Shown piece by piece: positions 26,982 to 35,212 of a stretch of 64,000 nucleotides of DNA (its first letter is position 1; every line of letters starts with the position of its first letter). Both the position numbers and the translations under genes were made by a program. The stretch spans positions 1 to 64,000 of the forward strand of contig CAIMKZ010000106.1 of the NCBI GenBank assembly GCA_903842065.1, read 5' to 3'. Under the pieces are notes generated by a model. The model was not told where the DNA came from, did not search any database, and saw nothing but the letters and a program-made list of their open reading frames with translations. Source of the DNA: an uncultured Acidobacteriaceae bacterium. GTDB taxonomy: Bacteria > Acidobacteriota > Terriglobia > Terriglobales > Acidobacteriaceae.

Positions 26982-27548
26982 CTATCCCCGGTACGGGGGC
27001 GCGGGCCGAGGAGCCTCGTAGCTATCCTCGTCTTCAAAAACAGAATCCTGCTTCGGCGTCGCCGCGGCGCTTGCCGGAGCAGCCTCACGCAGCGTCTCCA
27101 CGGTGGCCTTTACTGAAGCAAGCAGGCCCGAGAGCTGACGCATCGGCTTGGCAACCACATCGGAGACGTAGACGCCCACCTTTTCCACGCGATCCAGAAT
27201 CGTGCTCAGTATGCCGTCGATGCGGCTTACCTGGACGCGTGTCCGCTCGATGATATCGTCGGCAGCAAACTGCACGTTGGCGGTCTGCGCGCGCAGCGAC
27301 TTTAAGATCACAGCCAGGTCGGCGGCCGCGCCTTCGATCTTCGGAGCCACATTCTCGACGATCGCGCGCGTCCTGTCGACGATCGGCATGATGCTCGTCC
27401 GGTAATCTTCCAGTTCCTCGCGTATCGAGCGAACCGCCCCGCGGGCAACCACCACAACCGCGATCAGAAAGATCGTCTGTAGCACGATGGCAAGCACTAC
27501 TGCCCCAAACAACGCCAGTTGGATGGTCTGCGGGTCGGAAAATGACAT
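26982..27548 (-). CDS. DUF948-like membrane-anchored coiled-coil protein
   Basis: A 188-residue protein with one N-terminal membrane helix (about residues 10-36). A long helical stretch rich in V, I, D and R follows (ARGAVRSIREELEDYR...), and the tail is proline-rich and probably disordered. The pattern resembles DUF948 proteins, which are of unknown function and often sit beside YtxH-domain genes, as here. GAGGTG stands before the ATG. The protein is probably exposed to the cytosol with its coiled coil. A role in envelope stress is only a guess from the neighbour. Confidence 0.7.
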   Translation of the reverse strand: MSFSDPQTIQLALFGAVVLAIVLQTIFLIAVVVVARGAVRSIREELEDYRTSIMPIVDRTRAIVENVAPKIEGAAADLAVILKSLRAQTANVQFAADDIIERTRVQVSRIDGILSTILDRVEKVGVYVSDVVAKPMRQLSGLLASVKATVETLREAAPASAAATPKQDSVFEDEDSYEAPRPAPPYRG

Positions 27549-27660
27549 CGTACACCTCGCTCAAAGCGCACTCGCGCCCGGAAACTAGAGACCGGGCACC
27601 AGCCTGTGCCGCACCTTCTAGTACCGTGACCGCGTGATTATGTAATAGTGCCCATAAACC

Positions 27661-27705
27661 TGGGTGCCCCAGGTCTCGATTTTGAGACCTGGGAAAGCAC
27701 GAATC
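27661..27705. repeat. family A palindromic repeat
   Basis: GGTGCCCCAGGTCTC and GAGACCTGGGAAAGCAC face each other across ATTTT. This is the first of about ten related units from here to 60.4 kb, all with a hairpin of the type CCAGGTcy/rgACCTGG and often with a conserved flank resembling CTCTCAACCCACCACAAA. Confidence 0.8.
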
Positions 27706-27720
27706 TCCGCAGTCATTGCA

Positions 27721-28164
27721 CTAGTACTCGTGGGTCTCGGGGCTCAGATTGCCGTTCGTTCCGGTCGTCGTCTTATAAGCCTGACGGCCAGCATCGACAG
27801 CCGCGCTCACCCGGATCGTCTGATCCGATACCAGGCTCTTGCCGCGCTCCACAAACTCTTCCCACTGCGCCCGGCCGCGATCCACTACTTCACGGCCCTT
27901 GTCGACGTACTCGCCTACCTGATCCTTGCTCTTGTCGACAATCGTGCTCACCTGCTCCTTGCTCTTATCGACAAATGCGCTCACATTCTCGGCTGCCGCG
28001 CGGCTCTTTGCCTTTAGAAACTCCGCGCCCTCGCGGGCCCCGGTTGAGAGGTCCTCGCGCGTCTCGCGGCCGCTCTTGGGCGCATACAGGATGCCGACCA
28101 GCGCACCCACGCCGATTCCGGCCAGGAACCATGCCAAACCGTTCATCTTGCTTTCGTCTGCCAT
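27721..28164 (-). CDS. YtxH domain protein
   Basis: A 147-residue protein. The N-terminal helix LAWFLAGIGVGALVGILYAPKSGRETRE is the YtxH signature (glycine-rich membrane helix followed by LYAPKSGxExR). The rest is a charged amphipathic helix with repeats of the form DKSKEQVxxxVDKSKDQV, an 11-residue-like periodicity seen in apolipophorin/LEA-like proteins. YtxH proteins are linked to general stress in Bacillus, but the molecular role is unknown. A strong GGAGG site precedes the ATG. The DUF948-like gene is its downstream neighbour on the same strand. Confidence 0.85.
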   Translation of the reverse strand: MADESKMNGLAWFLAGIGVGALVGILYAPKSGRETREDLSTGAREGAEFLKAKSRAAAENVSAFVDKSKEQVSTIVDKSKDQVGEYVDKGREVVDRGRAQWEEFVERGKSLVSDQTIRVSAAVDAGRQAYKTTTGTNGNLSPETHEY

Positions 28165-28282
28165 GTCTCAATCCTCCTCTTCGCCGCAATGCCCAAGCCA
28201 GCGAAATCGACTCCAGTGTACAGCAAATCTACTTTGAATGCTGTATCTTGCCGGAAATTGAAGGCTCCGGACCTCTGTCCAC

Positions 28283-31246
28283 TTAACTTCCGCCTTCCGA
28301 GCTCCGCGCCAGCGCCTCGGCAAAGTGCACCGCTTCCCTTTGCCCCAACTGCCGTATCTGCTCCCGGCAGCTGAATCCGTCGGCCACAATCACCGTCTCA
28401 GCGCCGGCCCGCTCAATAGCCGGCAGCAAATCCTGGCTCGCGATCCGCTTCGAAACCTCGAACTTCTCCCGCTCAAACCCGAACGGACCCGCCATGCCGC
28501 AGCAGCCGGCCTCGATCGCCTCAACTTCAGCCCCGGCCCTGCGCAACAGCGCGACCTCACTTCCCGGCCCGCCAAAAACCGCCTTGTGGTGGCAGTGCCC
28601 GTGTACCAGAACACGCATGCCGCTCAACCGGCCTTCCGCAAACCCCGGTGCCTTCTCAGCCAGCCAGTCGGCCAGCAGCCACACCAGCCCCTGCATCTTC
28701 TTCGCCCGCTCGTCGTTCGGAAACAGCTCCGGCAGCTCGTCCTTGAAGACGCTCGCGCAGCTCGGCTCAAGAAAGATGAACGGCAGCCCGGCATCGATCT
28801 GGGGCGTCATCTTCTCAAGCACATTGGCCAGATACTCCCGCGCCGCCCCCAGAAACCCGAAGTCGTAAAGCGCGCGCCCGCAGCAGATATGCCCTCGCGG
28901 CACTTCCACAGCGAACCCCGCATCGCGCAGCACACTCTCGGCAGCCTTCAGAGTCGCCGGATGGTAGTAGTTGTTCCACGTATCCGGCCACAGAAGCACT
29001 TTCTGCCCAGCCGCCTGCGCTTCCCGCGCCACAACACCTGCACTCCGCTCCCACAGCGCCGTATAACTCTTCCCCGCCAGCTTCGGTGTCGTTCTCTCCG
29101 CCGCAATCCCCGCGAACCGCTTGAACAGCGACCCCGTCACCGGCCCCGTCAACATCGCGTTTGCAATCGCCGGAGTCAGCGCGCCCAGCCGGGCCAGCTT
29201 GTCGGCAAACCCGAACAGATAGTGCCGCAGCGGATGCACTCGCCCCTTGTAGTGCTGAGCCAGAAACTCAGCCTTGTACTGCGTCATGTCCACCTGCACC
29301 GGACACTCCGTCTTGCAGGCCTTGCAGCTCAGGCACAGATCGATCGCGTCCAGCACCGCGTGGCTCTCAAACCCCTCCTCGCGCAGCGATCCGGCCATCA
29401 TCTCCCACAGCAGCCGTGCCCGGCCCCGCGTCGAGTACTTCTCCTCGCCGGTTCCGCGATAGCTCGGGCACATCACCCCGCCCTTGGCGTTGCGGCAGGA
29501 ACCCACACCTACACACCGTTCGGAGGCGCTCTCAAACGATCCATGATCCCGCGCAAACACAAAGTGCGTCTCCGGCTCCAGATGCTGCTCGCCCGGCTCG
29601 TGCGGCTTGTGCCGCAGGTTCTCCACCGGGTCGTAGACGCGCACCGCATCCGACAGCTTGCCGGGATTCATCCGGTTGTCCGGGTCCCACAGCGTCTTGA
29701 ACTCGCGGAAGGCCTCCACCAGCTCCGGCCCAAACATCTTCGGCAGCAGCGCAGCACGCGCCTGCCCGTCTCCATGTTCGCCGCTGAGCGACCCTCCGAA
29801 CGACACCACCAGATCTGCCGCCCTATCCAGAAACTCCCTGAACTTCCGCACGCCCTCGGCCGTGTTGAAGTCGAAGTTCACGCGCATGTGGATGCAACCC
29901 TGCCCGTAGTGTCCGTAGAACGGCGAACTATAGCCGTACTCCGCCATCAGCCGGTCGATGCCGCGCAGATATTCGCCCACGCGCTCCGGCGGCACCGCCG
30001 CGTCATCCCAGCCCTCGTATCGGTTGGGTTCTCCCGGCACAAACACCACCGCGCCCAGTGACGACTCGCGAACATGCCACACCGAAACCGCTTCTTCTTG
30101 CGTGCAGATGTGCGCAGACGGGCTACCCGGCCACGACTTCGCCGCGCTCACCACCGCTTCGGCCTTTGCCCTCGCCTCAACGGCCGAATCCGCCCCCATC
30201 TCCACCAGCAGAAAGCCGGCGCCCTCAGGCAGCTTCTCGATGTCGCGAAGCCGCAGCCCCTTGCGGCGCATAAAGTCCACCAGCTTCCCGTCGAAACCCT
30301 CGAGGCCAATCGGCTTGTGTTCCAGAGCCTGCACAACCGCGTCCGCAGCCACGAATGCATCCGCGAATCCCAGAACCACCAGCAGCCGGTGCTGCGGACT
30401 CTTGGTCAGGTTCACCGTCGCGCTCAAAATATTGACGCACGTACCCTCTGAGCCCACCAGCGCCCGCGCCACGTTGAAGCTCCCCCCGGGCAGCAGCTCG
30501 TCCAGGTTGTACCCCGACACCCGCCGCGGAATCTGCGGAAACTTCTCCTCGATCAGCTTTGCGTAGCGCTCGCCGATGCTCTTGAGCCCCGCGTAGATCT
30601 CGCCCTTCCGCCCGCCCGCGCGAATAATCGCGTCCAGCTCCGCAGGTGTCGTCGGCCCCACCGTCATTCTCGTGCCGTCATAAAGAACCACGTCCATCGA
30701 CTCGACGTTGTCAACGGCCTTGCCGCCCATCAGCCCGTGTACGCCGCAGCTGTTGTTGCCCAGAATCCCGCCCAGCGTACACCGCGCATGAGTCGCCGGA
30801 TCGGGCGCGTAGGTCAGCTGATACACCTCCGCCGCCTCGCGCAATCGGTCCAGCACAATCCCCGGCTCAATCGTGGCCTGCTTCTTCTCCGGTTCAAGAC
30901 CCAGCAGCCCCTTCATGTGGTGCGAGTAGTCAAAGACCACCGCCACATTCACGCACTGCCCGGCAAGGCTCGTGCCCCCGCCGCGAGGCAGAATCGCTGC
31001 ACCCGTGGCCCGGCAAGCTGCAATCGCCGCCTCCACGTCCGCCTCGTCCCGCGGATACACCACGCCCACCGGCAGCTGACGGTAGTTCGAAGAGTCGTTG
31101 GCATAAAGCGCGCGCGAGCCAAGGTCGAACCGCACTTCGCCGCGAACACTTTTCTTGAGCAGCGCCTCGAGCTCGCCATGCGCCGAAAACCCCTCATGCG
31201 AAAGAGGAGAAAATTCTGAAGCCGCAGATATTTCGGAAGTAGTCAC
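28283..31246 (-). CDS. FAD-linked and Fe-S 2-hydroxyacid dehydrogenase (YdiJ/Dld type)
   Basis: A 987-residue fusion. Residues about 40-260 are the FAD_binding_4 domain (PRDEADVEAAIAACRATGAAILPRGGGTSLAGQCVN), and about 270-540 the FAD-oxidase C-terminal domain (HGDGQARAALLPK). A ferredoxin-like domain follows with CVGVGSCRN...CPSY and CLSCKACKTECPV. The C-terminal part has CCG motifs (HICCGRAL, GHCHHKAVF, EAGCCGMAG) as in GlpC/heterodisulfide reductases. E. coli YdiJ, a D-2-hydroxyglutarate dehydrogenase of similar size, has the same layout; D-lactate is another possible substrate. Electrons would pass from FAD through the Fe-S clusters to the quinone pool. The start is a GTG at 31246. Confidence 0.88.
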   Translation of the reverse strand: MTTSEISAASEFSPLSHEGFSAHGELEALLKKSVRGEVRFDLGSRALYANDSSNYRQLPVGVVYPRDEADVEAAIAACRATGAAILPRGGGTSLAGQCVNVAVVFDYSHHMKGLLGLEPEKKQATIEPGIVLDRLREAAEVYQLTYAPDPATHARCTLGGILGNNSCGVHGLMGGKAVDNVESMDVVLYDGTRMTVGPTTPAELDAIIRAGGRKGEIYAGLKSIGERYAKLIEEKFPQIPRRVSGYNLDELLPGGSFNVARALVGSEGTCVNILSATVNLTKSPQHRLLVVLGFADAFVAADAVVQALEHKPIGLEGFDGKLVDFMRRKGLRLRDIEKLPEGAGFLLVEMGADSAVEARAKAEAVVSAAKSWPGSPSAHICTQEEAVSVWHVRESSLGAVVFVPGEPNRYEGWDDAAVPPERVGEYLRGIDRLMAEYGYSSPFYGHYGQGCIHMRVNFDFNTAEGVRKFREFLDRAADLVVSFGGSLSGEHGDGQARAALLPKMFGPELVEAFREFKTLWDPDNRMNPGKLSDAVRVYDPVENLRHKPHEPGEQHLEPETHFVFARDHGSFESASERCVGVGSCRNAKGGVMCPSYRGTGEEKYSTRGRARLLWEMMAGSLREEGFESHAVLDAIDLCLSCKACKTECPVQVDMTQYKAEFLAQHYKGRVHPLRHYLFGFADKLARLGALTPAIANAMLTGPVTGSLFKRFAGIAAERTTPKLAGKSYTALWERSAGVVAREAQAAGQKVLLWPDTWNNYYHPATLKAAESVLRDAGFAVEVPRGHICCGRALYDFGFLGAAREYLANVLEKMTPQIDAGLPFIFLEPSCASVFKDELPELFPNDERAKKMQGLVWLLADWLAEKAPGFAEGRLSGMRVLVHGHCHHKAVFGGPGSEVALLRRAGAEVEAIEAGCCGMAGPFGFEREKFEVSKRIASQDLLPAIERAGAETVIVADGFSCREQIRQLGQREAVHFAEALARSSEGGS

Positions 31247-31322
31247 AAAGAAATGTTAGCGCGATGCAGCTCTCAGCACTGTGACCGCCGTCCCTCAGTC
31301 CCTCAAACGCTACAATCTCCCC

Positions 31323-32210
31323 ATGCCCCTGGTCTCCCTTGACGGCGTCTCGAAGACCTACCCCCGCCGCGCCGGCCTGCGCACCACCGAGCACGCCGTC
31401 GTCGACCGCGTCTCGATCTCCATCGAGCCCGGAGAGACTCTCGGCCTCGTCGGCGAGTCAGGCTCCGGCAAAACCACCGTGGCCCGCATGATCCTCGGCC
31501 TCACCCGGCCCACCAGCGGCACGGTCCTCGTCGACGGCATCGACATCGCCCGAGCCGCGCGCGCCCAGCTCCACCGCCTGCGCCGCCAGATGCAGCCTGT
31601 CTTTCAGGATCCCTATGCCGCCCTCAACCCGCGCATGAAGGTCGCCGACATCGTCACCGAACCGCTCGTGATCCACGGCCTTGATGGCTATGATTCAGGG
31701 TGCCCCACCCTCGGGGTCCCCACAGACAGGTCTTCGTCTGTGGGGTGGAGACTCGCCGCGCCGTTGTCTTTGCGGCTAGGGTGGGGTCGGAAGAACGCAA
31801 CTCTCCGCGCCCGCGCCATCGATCTGCTCAAACAGGTCGGTCTCGACGAGTCCGCACTCGACCGCCATCCCCACCAGTTCTCCGGAGGCCAGCGCCAGCG
31901 CATCAACATCGCCAGAGCCCTCGCGCTCCGTCCCCGGCTGCTCATCCTCGACGAGCCGGTCTCGGCCCTCGACGTCAGCGTCGGCGCGCAGATCGTCAAC
32001 CTGCTCCGCCGTCTCCAGCGCGAGCATGGGCTCACCTACCTGTTCATCTCTCACTCGATGCCGCTGGTCCGCTATCTCAGCTCACGCATTGCGGTCATGC
32101 AAAACGGCCGCCTCGTAGAAACCGGCGAGGCAGAAGCCCTCTGCGCAAACCCCAGCGAAGCCTACACACGGCAACTCATCGCGGCCACGCCCGAGCTGCC
32201 GACCGCCTAG
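31323..32210 (+). CDS. peptide/nickel-type ABC transporter ATPase with a repeat-derived insertion
   Basis: An OppF/DppF-like ATPase. Walker A is GESGSGKTT, the Q-loop is in [14 protein letters not shown], the signature is FSGGQRQR, Walker B is LLILDEP and the switch histidine is in FISHS. Between IHGL and [12 protein letters not shown], where family members have only a short linker, lies an in-frame insertion of about 40 residues ([11 protein letters not shown] ... [10 protein letters not shown]), encoded by a palindromic repeat unit. It sits between Q-loop and signature, in the helical subdomain. No permease or partner ATPase is adjacent, so this is an orphan. ATG 31323 ([13 protein letters not shown]) is preferred; a frame open from 31281 adds 14 residues. 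Confidence 0.85.
   Translation: MPLVSLDGVSKTYPRRAGLRTTEHAVVDRVSISIEPGETLGLVGESGSGKTTVARMILGLTRPTSGTVLVDGIDIARAARAQLHRLRRQMQPVFQDPYAALNPRMKVADIVTEPLVIHGLDGYDSGCPTLGVPTDRSSSVGWRLAAPLSLRLGWGRKNATLRARAIDLLKQVGLDESALDRHPHQFSGGQRQRINIARALALRPRLLILDEPVSALDVSVGAQIVNLLRRLQREHGLTYLFISHSMPLVRYLSSRIAVMQNGRLVETGEAEALCANPSEAYTRQLIAATPELPTA
31698..31790. repeat. nested palindromic repeat inside the ABC ATPase gene
   Basis: An outer stem CCCCACCCT (31703-31711)/AGGGTGGGG (31778-31786) encloses a perfect inner hairpin CCCCACAGAC (31718-31727)/GTCTGTGGGG (31736-31745). It starts with GGGTGCCCCA like the family A units between genes. It has no stop in the reading frame of the gene and adds residues rather than breaking it. 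Confidence 0.8.
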
Positions 32211-32242
32211 TGTCCTGAAACTGAAGTCCGCGTCAAAACAAT

Positions 32243-32310
32243 CTGTCATCCTGAGCGAAGATTGGCGCGGATTCTGCGCCAATCGCAGTCGAAGGACCTG
32301 CGGTTGTTCT
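32243..32310. repeat. family B repeat (TGTCATCCTGAGC type)
   Basis: The unit has a conserved start TGTCATCCTGAGCG, a variable hairpin ATTGGCGC/GCGCCAAT, and a conserved end AGTCGAAGGACCTGCGG. The same start and end occur in the insertion within trmFO at 55.8 kb. It lies in the intergenic space after the ABC ATPase gene. Confidence 0.8.
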
Positions 32311-32396
32311 TCAACGAACTTCAGATCGCCACACTGCGGCCACGCCTGAACTGCCCGTCGCTTAAGTTTCTTACAGCTTAATTTTTGTACGGATTT

Positions 32397-32440
32397 GGGT
32401 GCCCCAGGTCCCGCTTTTGGGACCTGGGAAAGTACGAATC
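32397..32440. repeat. family A palindromic repeat
   Basis: GGGTGCCCCAGGTCCC/GGGACCTGGGAAAG with a short loop CTTTT. It is nearly identical in layout to the copy at 27.66 kb, including the trailing AAAGyACGAATCT. The stem bases differ but compensate, so the hairpin is kept. Confidence 0.8.
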
Positions 32441-32462
32441 TATGCGGTCATAAGTACTGGAT

Positions 32463-33176
32463 CTACTTCGCCTGCGGCTGAGCCGCCGGCGCAGCCGGTG
32501 GCGGAGTAGCGCCTGTGCCTACCGGCGCTATCGCCGGATGCGATGCGGGCATCGCTGGCATATCGGCCACCCCCACCAGCTCCACATCAAATACCAGATC
32601 GGCCTTGGGAGGAATCACCGGAAGCCGACCCAGCTCGCCATAGGCCAGCTCCCAGGGAATAAAGATCCGCCGCTTGCCGCCCACGCGCATCCCCTCCATC
32701 CCCCGGTCGAATCCCGGAATCAGCCGCCCCACCCCCTGCGGGAAGGTCAGAGGCTGGGGATCGCCCAGTACCGGCTTGCCTTCGGCATCCACTGCCGGAG
32801 CGCCGTCCTTCATCACCGGCATCCTGTGGTCGTAGGACGAGTCAAACTTCTTGCCCGTGCCCGCAAAGTAGCCGGAATACTGCACCGAGTACACCTTGCC
32901 CGGCTCAGCCAGCGCGCCCGTCCCCACCTTGATATCGATGTAACGCTCGGTGAACAGCGGCTTGGGAAATGTGCGAACAGCCGGCATGTCGGGAACCGGC
33001 TTTGCCGCAGCCGGAACCTTCGCCACTGTCGCGGGAGCCTTCACTGTTGCCGCTGGAGCCTTCGCCGCTGTCGCCGGAGCCTTGGCGGGATGGTTTGCCG
33101 GGGGCGCGGCAGGCTTGCTCGCTGCCTGACCAAATACAACCGAAGCCGTAAACAGAAGAACAACTGCAAGTCTCAT
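32463..33176 (-). CDS. FKBP-type peptidyl-prolyl isomerase, exported
   Basis: A protein of 237 residues from ATG 33176. It has a signal peptide (MRLAVVLLFTASVVFGQA), a low-complexity Ala/Pro/Lys linker of repeated KAPA(T/A) units, an FKBP domain (about 95-205: VYSVQYSGYF, KFDSSYDHRMPV, GVGRLIPGFDRGMEGM, RIFIPWELAYGE) and a Pro/Ala-rich end. The FKBP core carries an insertion after FDSSYDHR (MPVMKDGAPAVDAEGKPVL). It would help fold proteins in the periplasm. The frame stays open to 33317, but the signal peptide fixes the start at 33176. Confidence 0.9.
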   Translation of the reverse strand: MRLAVVLLFTASVVFGQAASKPAAPPANHPAKAPATAAKAPAATVKAPATVAKVPAAAKPVPDMPAVRTFPKPLFTERYIDIKVGTGALAEPGKVYSVQYSGYFAGTGKKFDSSYDHRMPVMKDGAPAVDAEGKPVLGDPQPLTFPQGVGRLIPGFDRGMEGMRVGGKRRIFIPWELAYGELGRLPVIPPKADLVFDVELVGVADMPAMPASHPAIAPVGTGATPPPAAPAAQPQAK

Positions 33177-33382
33177 CGGGGTCCATTCTCCATCGTGCGT
33201 TTCCTTCGGGAGTGTATCAAGCGGGAAGCGGACTGCACTATCCGGCCAGCAGATTTCAGCCTGTACCGTAAATCCCCCACGCGCCCTTTCGTGCCTACAG
33301 TGTGGCAAATTTGCCACAGACCGCCTCCCCTCTTATCGGCTAATCTGTTGGGGATTTCCCTCCCCTGGGAACGAGGAGCGTT

Positions 33383-34306
33383 TTGGCCCAACCTGTGCAG
33401 TTTGAGCAAACGATCGCCGCGCCGGTTGAGTTCTCCGGCGTCGGCCTGCACTCCGGCGCTCCGGTCAACATGCGCCTGCTGCCCGCCCCGGCCGGATCCG
33501 GCATCGTCTTCCGCCGCACCGACCTCGACAACTTCGAGATCGCCGCCACGGTCCGCAACGTCGCCAAGGTCAGCTACGCCACCAGCCTCATGCGTCAGGG
33601 CGTGCTCATCTCCACCACCGAACATTTGCTCTCGGCTCTCATCGGAATGGGCGTAGACAACGTCATCGGCGAGGTCGACAACCTCGAACTGCCCATCCTC
33701 GACGGCAGTGCTCTGCCTTACGTCGAGGCTTTTCAGTCCGCCGGCATCAAACCGCAGCGCCGCCGCCGCGAGGTCATCCGCATCCTCTCCCCCGTCGAGG
33801 TCCGCGAGGGCGACAAGTTTATCGGTGTCTATCCCGGCACCGGCTACCAGGTCAGCTACGCCATCCACTTCCCTGCGCCCATCGGCCCGCAGGAGGTATG
33901 CATCGATCTGGCAACCGAAACCTACGGCGCCACCATCGCCCCGGCCCGCACCTTCGGTTATCTGGCCGACGAGCAGAAGCTCCGCGACATGGGTCTGATC
34001 CGCGGCGCAAGTTCTGAGAACGCCATCATCCTCGGCCCCGAAGGCCCGCTCAACGGCCCTCTGCGCCTGCCCGACGAGTATGTGCGCCACAAAGTGCTCG
34101 ACCTCATCGGCGACCTGGCCCTGGCCGGACGACGCATTCAGGGCCGCGTAGTTGCTGAACGAGCCGGACACGCCATGCACACCGCCCTGGTCTCGCGCCT
34201 CATGAAGGACCGCTCAACCTGGGAGCTGGCTTACATCGCCGAGCCCGAGCCGGAGGCGGCGCTCCAGCCAGACAGCGACGTCGCTAACGCTCATGCTGCC
34301 GTGTAG
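33383..34306 (+). CDS. lpxC: UDP-3-O-acyl-N-acetylglucosamine deacetylase LpxC
   Basis: A 307-residue enzyme of the committed step of lipid A synthesis. The zinc ligands are H81 (STTEHLLSAL), H236 and D240 (RHKVLDLIGDL), and the catalytic histidine is H263 (RAGHAMH). Positions match the E. coli enzyme within two residues. The start is TTG 33383 with ACGAGGAGCG upstream at good spacing. It shows that the cell makes lipid A and is a diderm. It is divergent from the FKBP isomerase gene. A G+C-rich inverted repeat follows the stop. Confidence 0.95.
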   Translation: MAQPVQFEQTIAAPVEFSGVGLHSGAPVNMRLLPAPAGSGIVFRRTDLDNFEIAATVRNVAKVSYATSLMRQGVLISTTEHLLSALIGMGVDNVIGEVDNLELPILDGSALPYVEAFQSAGIKPQRRRREVIRILSPVEVREGDKFIGVYPGTGYQVSYAIHFPAPIGPQEVCIDLATETYGATIAPARTFGYLADEQKLRDMGLIRGASSENAIILGPEGPLNGPLRLPDEYVRHKVLDLIGDLALAGRRIQGRVVAERAGHAMHTALVSRLMKDRSTWELAYIAEPEPEAALQPDSDVANAHAAV

Positions 34307-34318
34307 CAAAAAGTCCGT

Positions 34319-34356
34319 GTGCGTCCCTGCATTATCCGGCCACTGCAAGGACGCAC
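34319..34356. repeat. inverted repeat after lpxC
   Basis: GTGCGTCC (34319-34326) faces GGACGCAC (34349-34356), extended inside by CTGCA/TGCA. It could act as an RNA hairpin after lpxC, but no T-run follows, so it is not a standard terminator. ATCCGGCcacTGCAAG in its loop region returns at about 34395 as ATCCGGCtcaTGCAAG. Confidence 0.5.
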
Positions 34357-34433
34357 CGGCGGCCTGGATTTACACTTGTAATGCCCGTTCTCTATCCGGC
34401 TCATGCAAGTCAAAATAGGAGTGTCATAATACC

Positions 34434-35075
34434 GTGAACCGGTTCTCAGCTTTGATCGTGCGTTTTTGCCTGCTGGCGCTTTGCGTGGTGAACCTTGTCA
34501 TCCTCGGTCAGCGTCTGAGCCCCTTGAGTTCCCTTCTCAACGTTGACAGTCAGGTGGCCTCTACCTACGACCCGATCGTTTGCCTGGCGGTCTATACGCT
34601 GGTAATGTTCTGGGCCGGCGGTATTCGCAGTGAGGGTTTTGCTAAAGCCGTCCGCATCAGCTCCATCCTGGGCGCAGTCGCGGGCCTGCTGCTCATCGCG
34701 CACATCACGCTGCCCTCGCTCCCTGACCGTACCCATGTGCTCATGCACATTGGAATCCTGGTGGGCTCCGCCATCCTCTGGACTGCGTCGTGCATCCTCG
34801 GCTCCAAAGCCGCCGGCCACTTCGGCGTAGGCATCGTCTCCGGCATCTGGAGCGCCATGGTGAGCGCGCTCTTCGCCAGCGGCATGATCCTGTGGAAGAT
34901 GTCGCCCGATGTTATCGGATCTCCATTTCAGAGCCATACGGTCTTCGCGGTCGTACTCAATTCGCCGCCCGCAATGTCGCTGGCCTACGGGCTCAGTGCC
35001 TCCACCGGGTATCTGCTCATCTGTCCGCTGGCAGGACTTGTGCTCGGACTCATCTGCGCCGTCGGCCTCGAGTAG
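34434..35075 (+). CDS. hypothetical membrane protein, about six helices
   Basis: A 213-residue protein with about six hydrophobic segments, starting FSALIVRFCLLALCVVNLVILGQRL and ending LLICPLAGLVLGLICAVGL. I recognise no family. The GTG at 34434 follows AGGAGTGTCATAATACC; the spacing is long but no better start exists. Two copies of ATCCGGCnnnTGCAAG lie just upstream. It lies between lpxC and an AsmA-like gene, both envelope genes, but no function can be stated. Confidence 0.65.
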   Translation: MNRFSALIVRFCLLALCVVNLVILGQRLSPLSSLLNVDSQVASTYDPIVCLAVYTLVMFWAGGIRSEGFAKAVRISSILGAVAGLLLIAHITLPSLPDRTHVLMHIGILVGSAILWTASCILGSKAAGHFGVGIVSGIWSAMVSALFASGMILWKMSPDVIGSPFQSHTVFAVVLNSPPAMSLAYGLSASTGYLLICPLAGLVLGLICAVGLE

Positions 35076-35212
35076 CGCCCACAACGCATCGTTCTAACCG
35101 ATTTCTTCCTAAATGGGCGGCGCTGCCGCCCTTTTCCGGCATACAATTCTCGTCGGGTGCTCCCGCTCCCCAGTGGAGCGCCTTCCAGCTCGCAGCGTGG
35201 AGGATCTCCGTC

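Noticed and set aside
28325-30061. A 578-codon plus-strand open frame opposite the FAD/Fe-S dehydrogenase gene
   Set aside because: It is a mirror of a G+C-rich true gene. The composition (Arg/Pro/Leu/His-rich, no motif) is typical of antisense frames, and the minus-strand gene has complete domains.
34790-35212. 141-codon upstream extension of the AsmA frame
   Set aside because: It overlaps the membrane-protein gene in another frame and is Arg/His-rich; ATG 35213 has a strong ribosome site and begins with a proper membrane helix.
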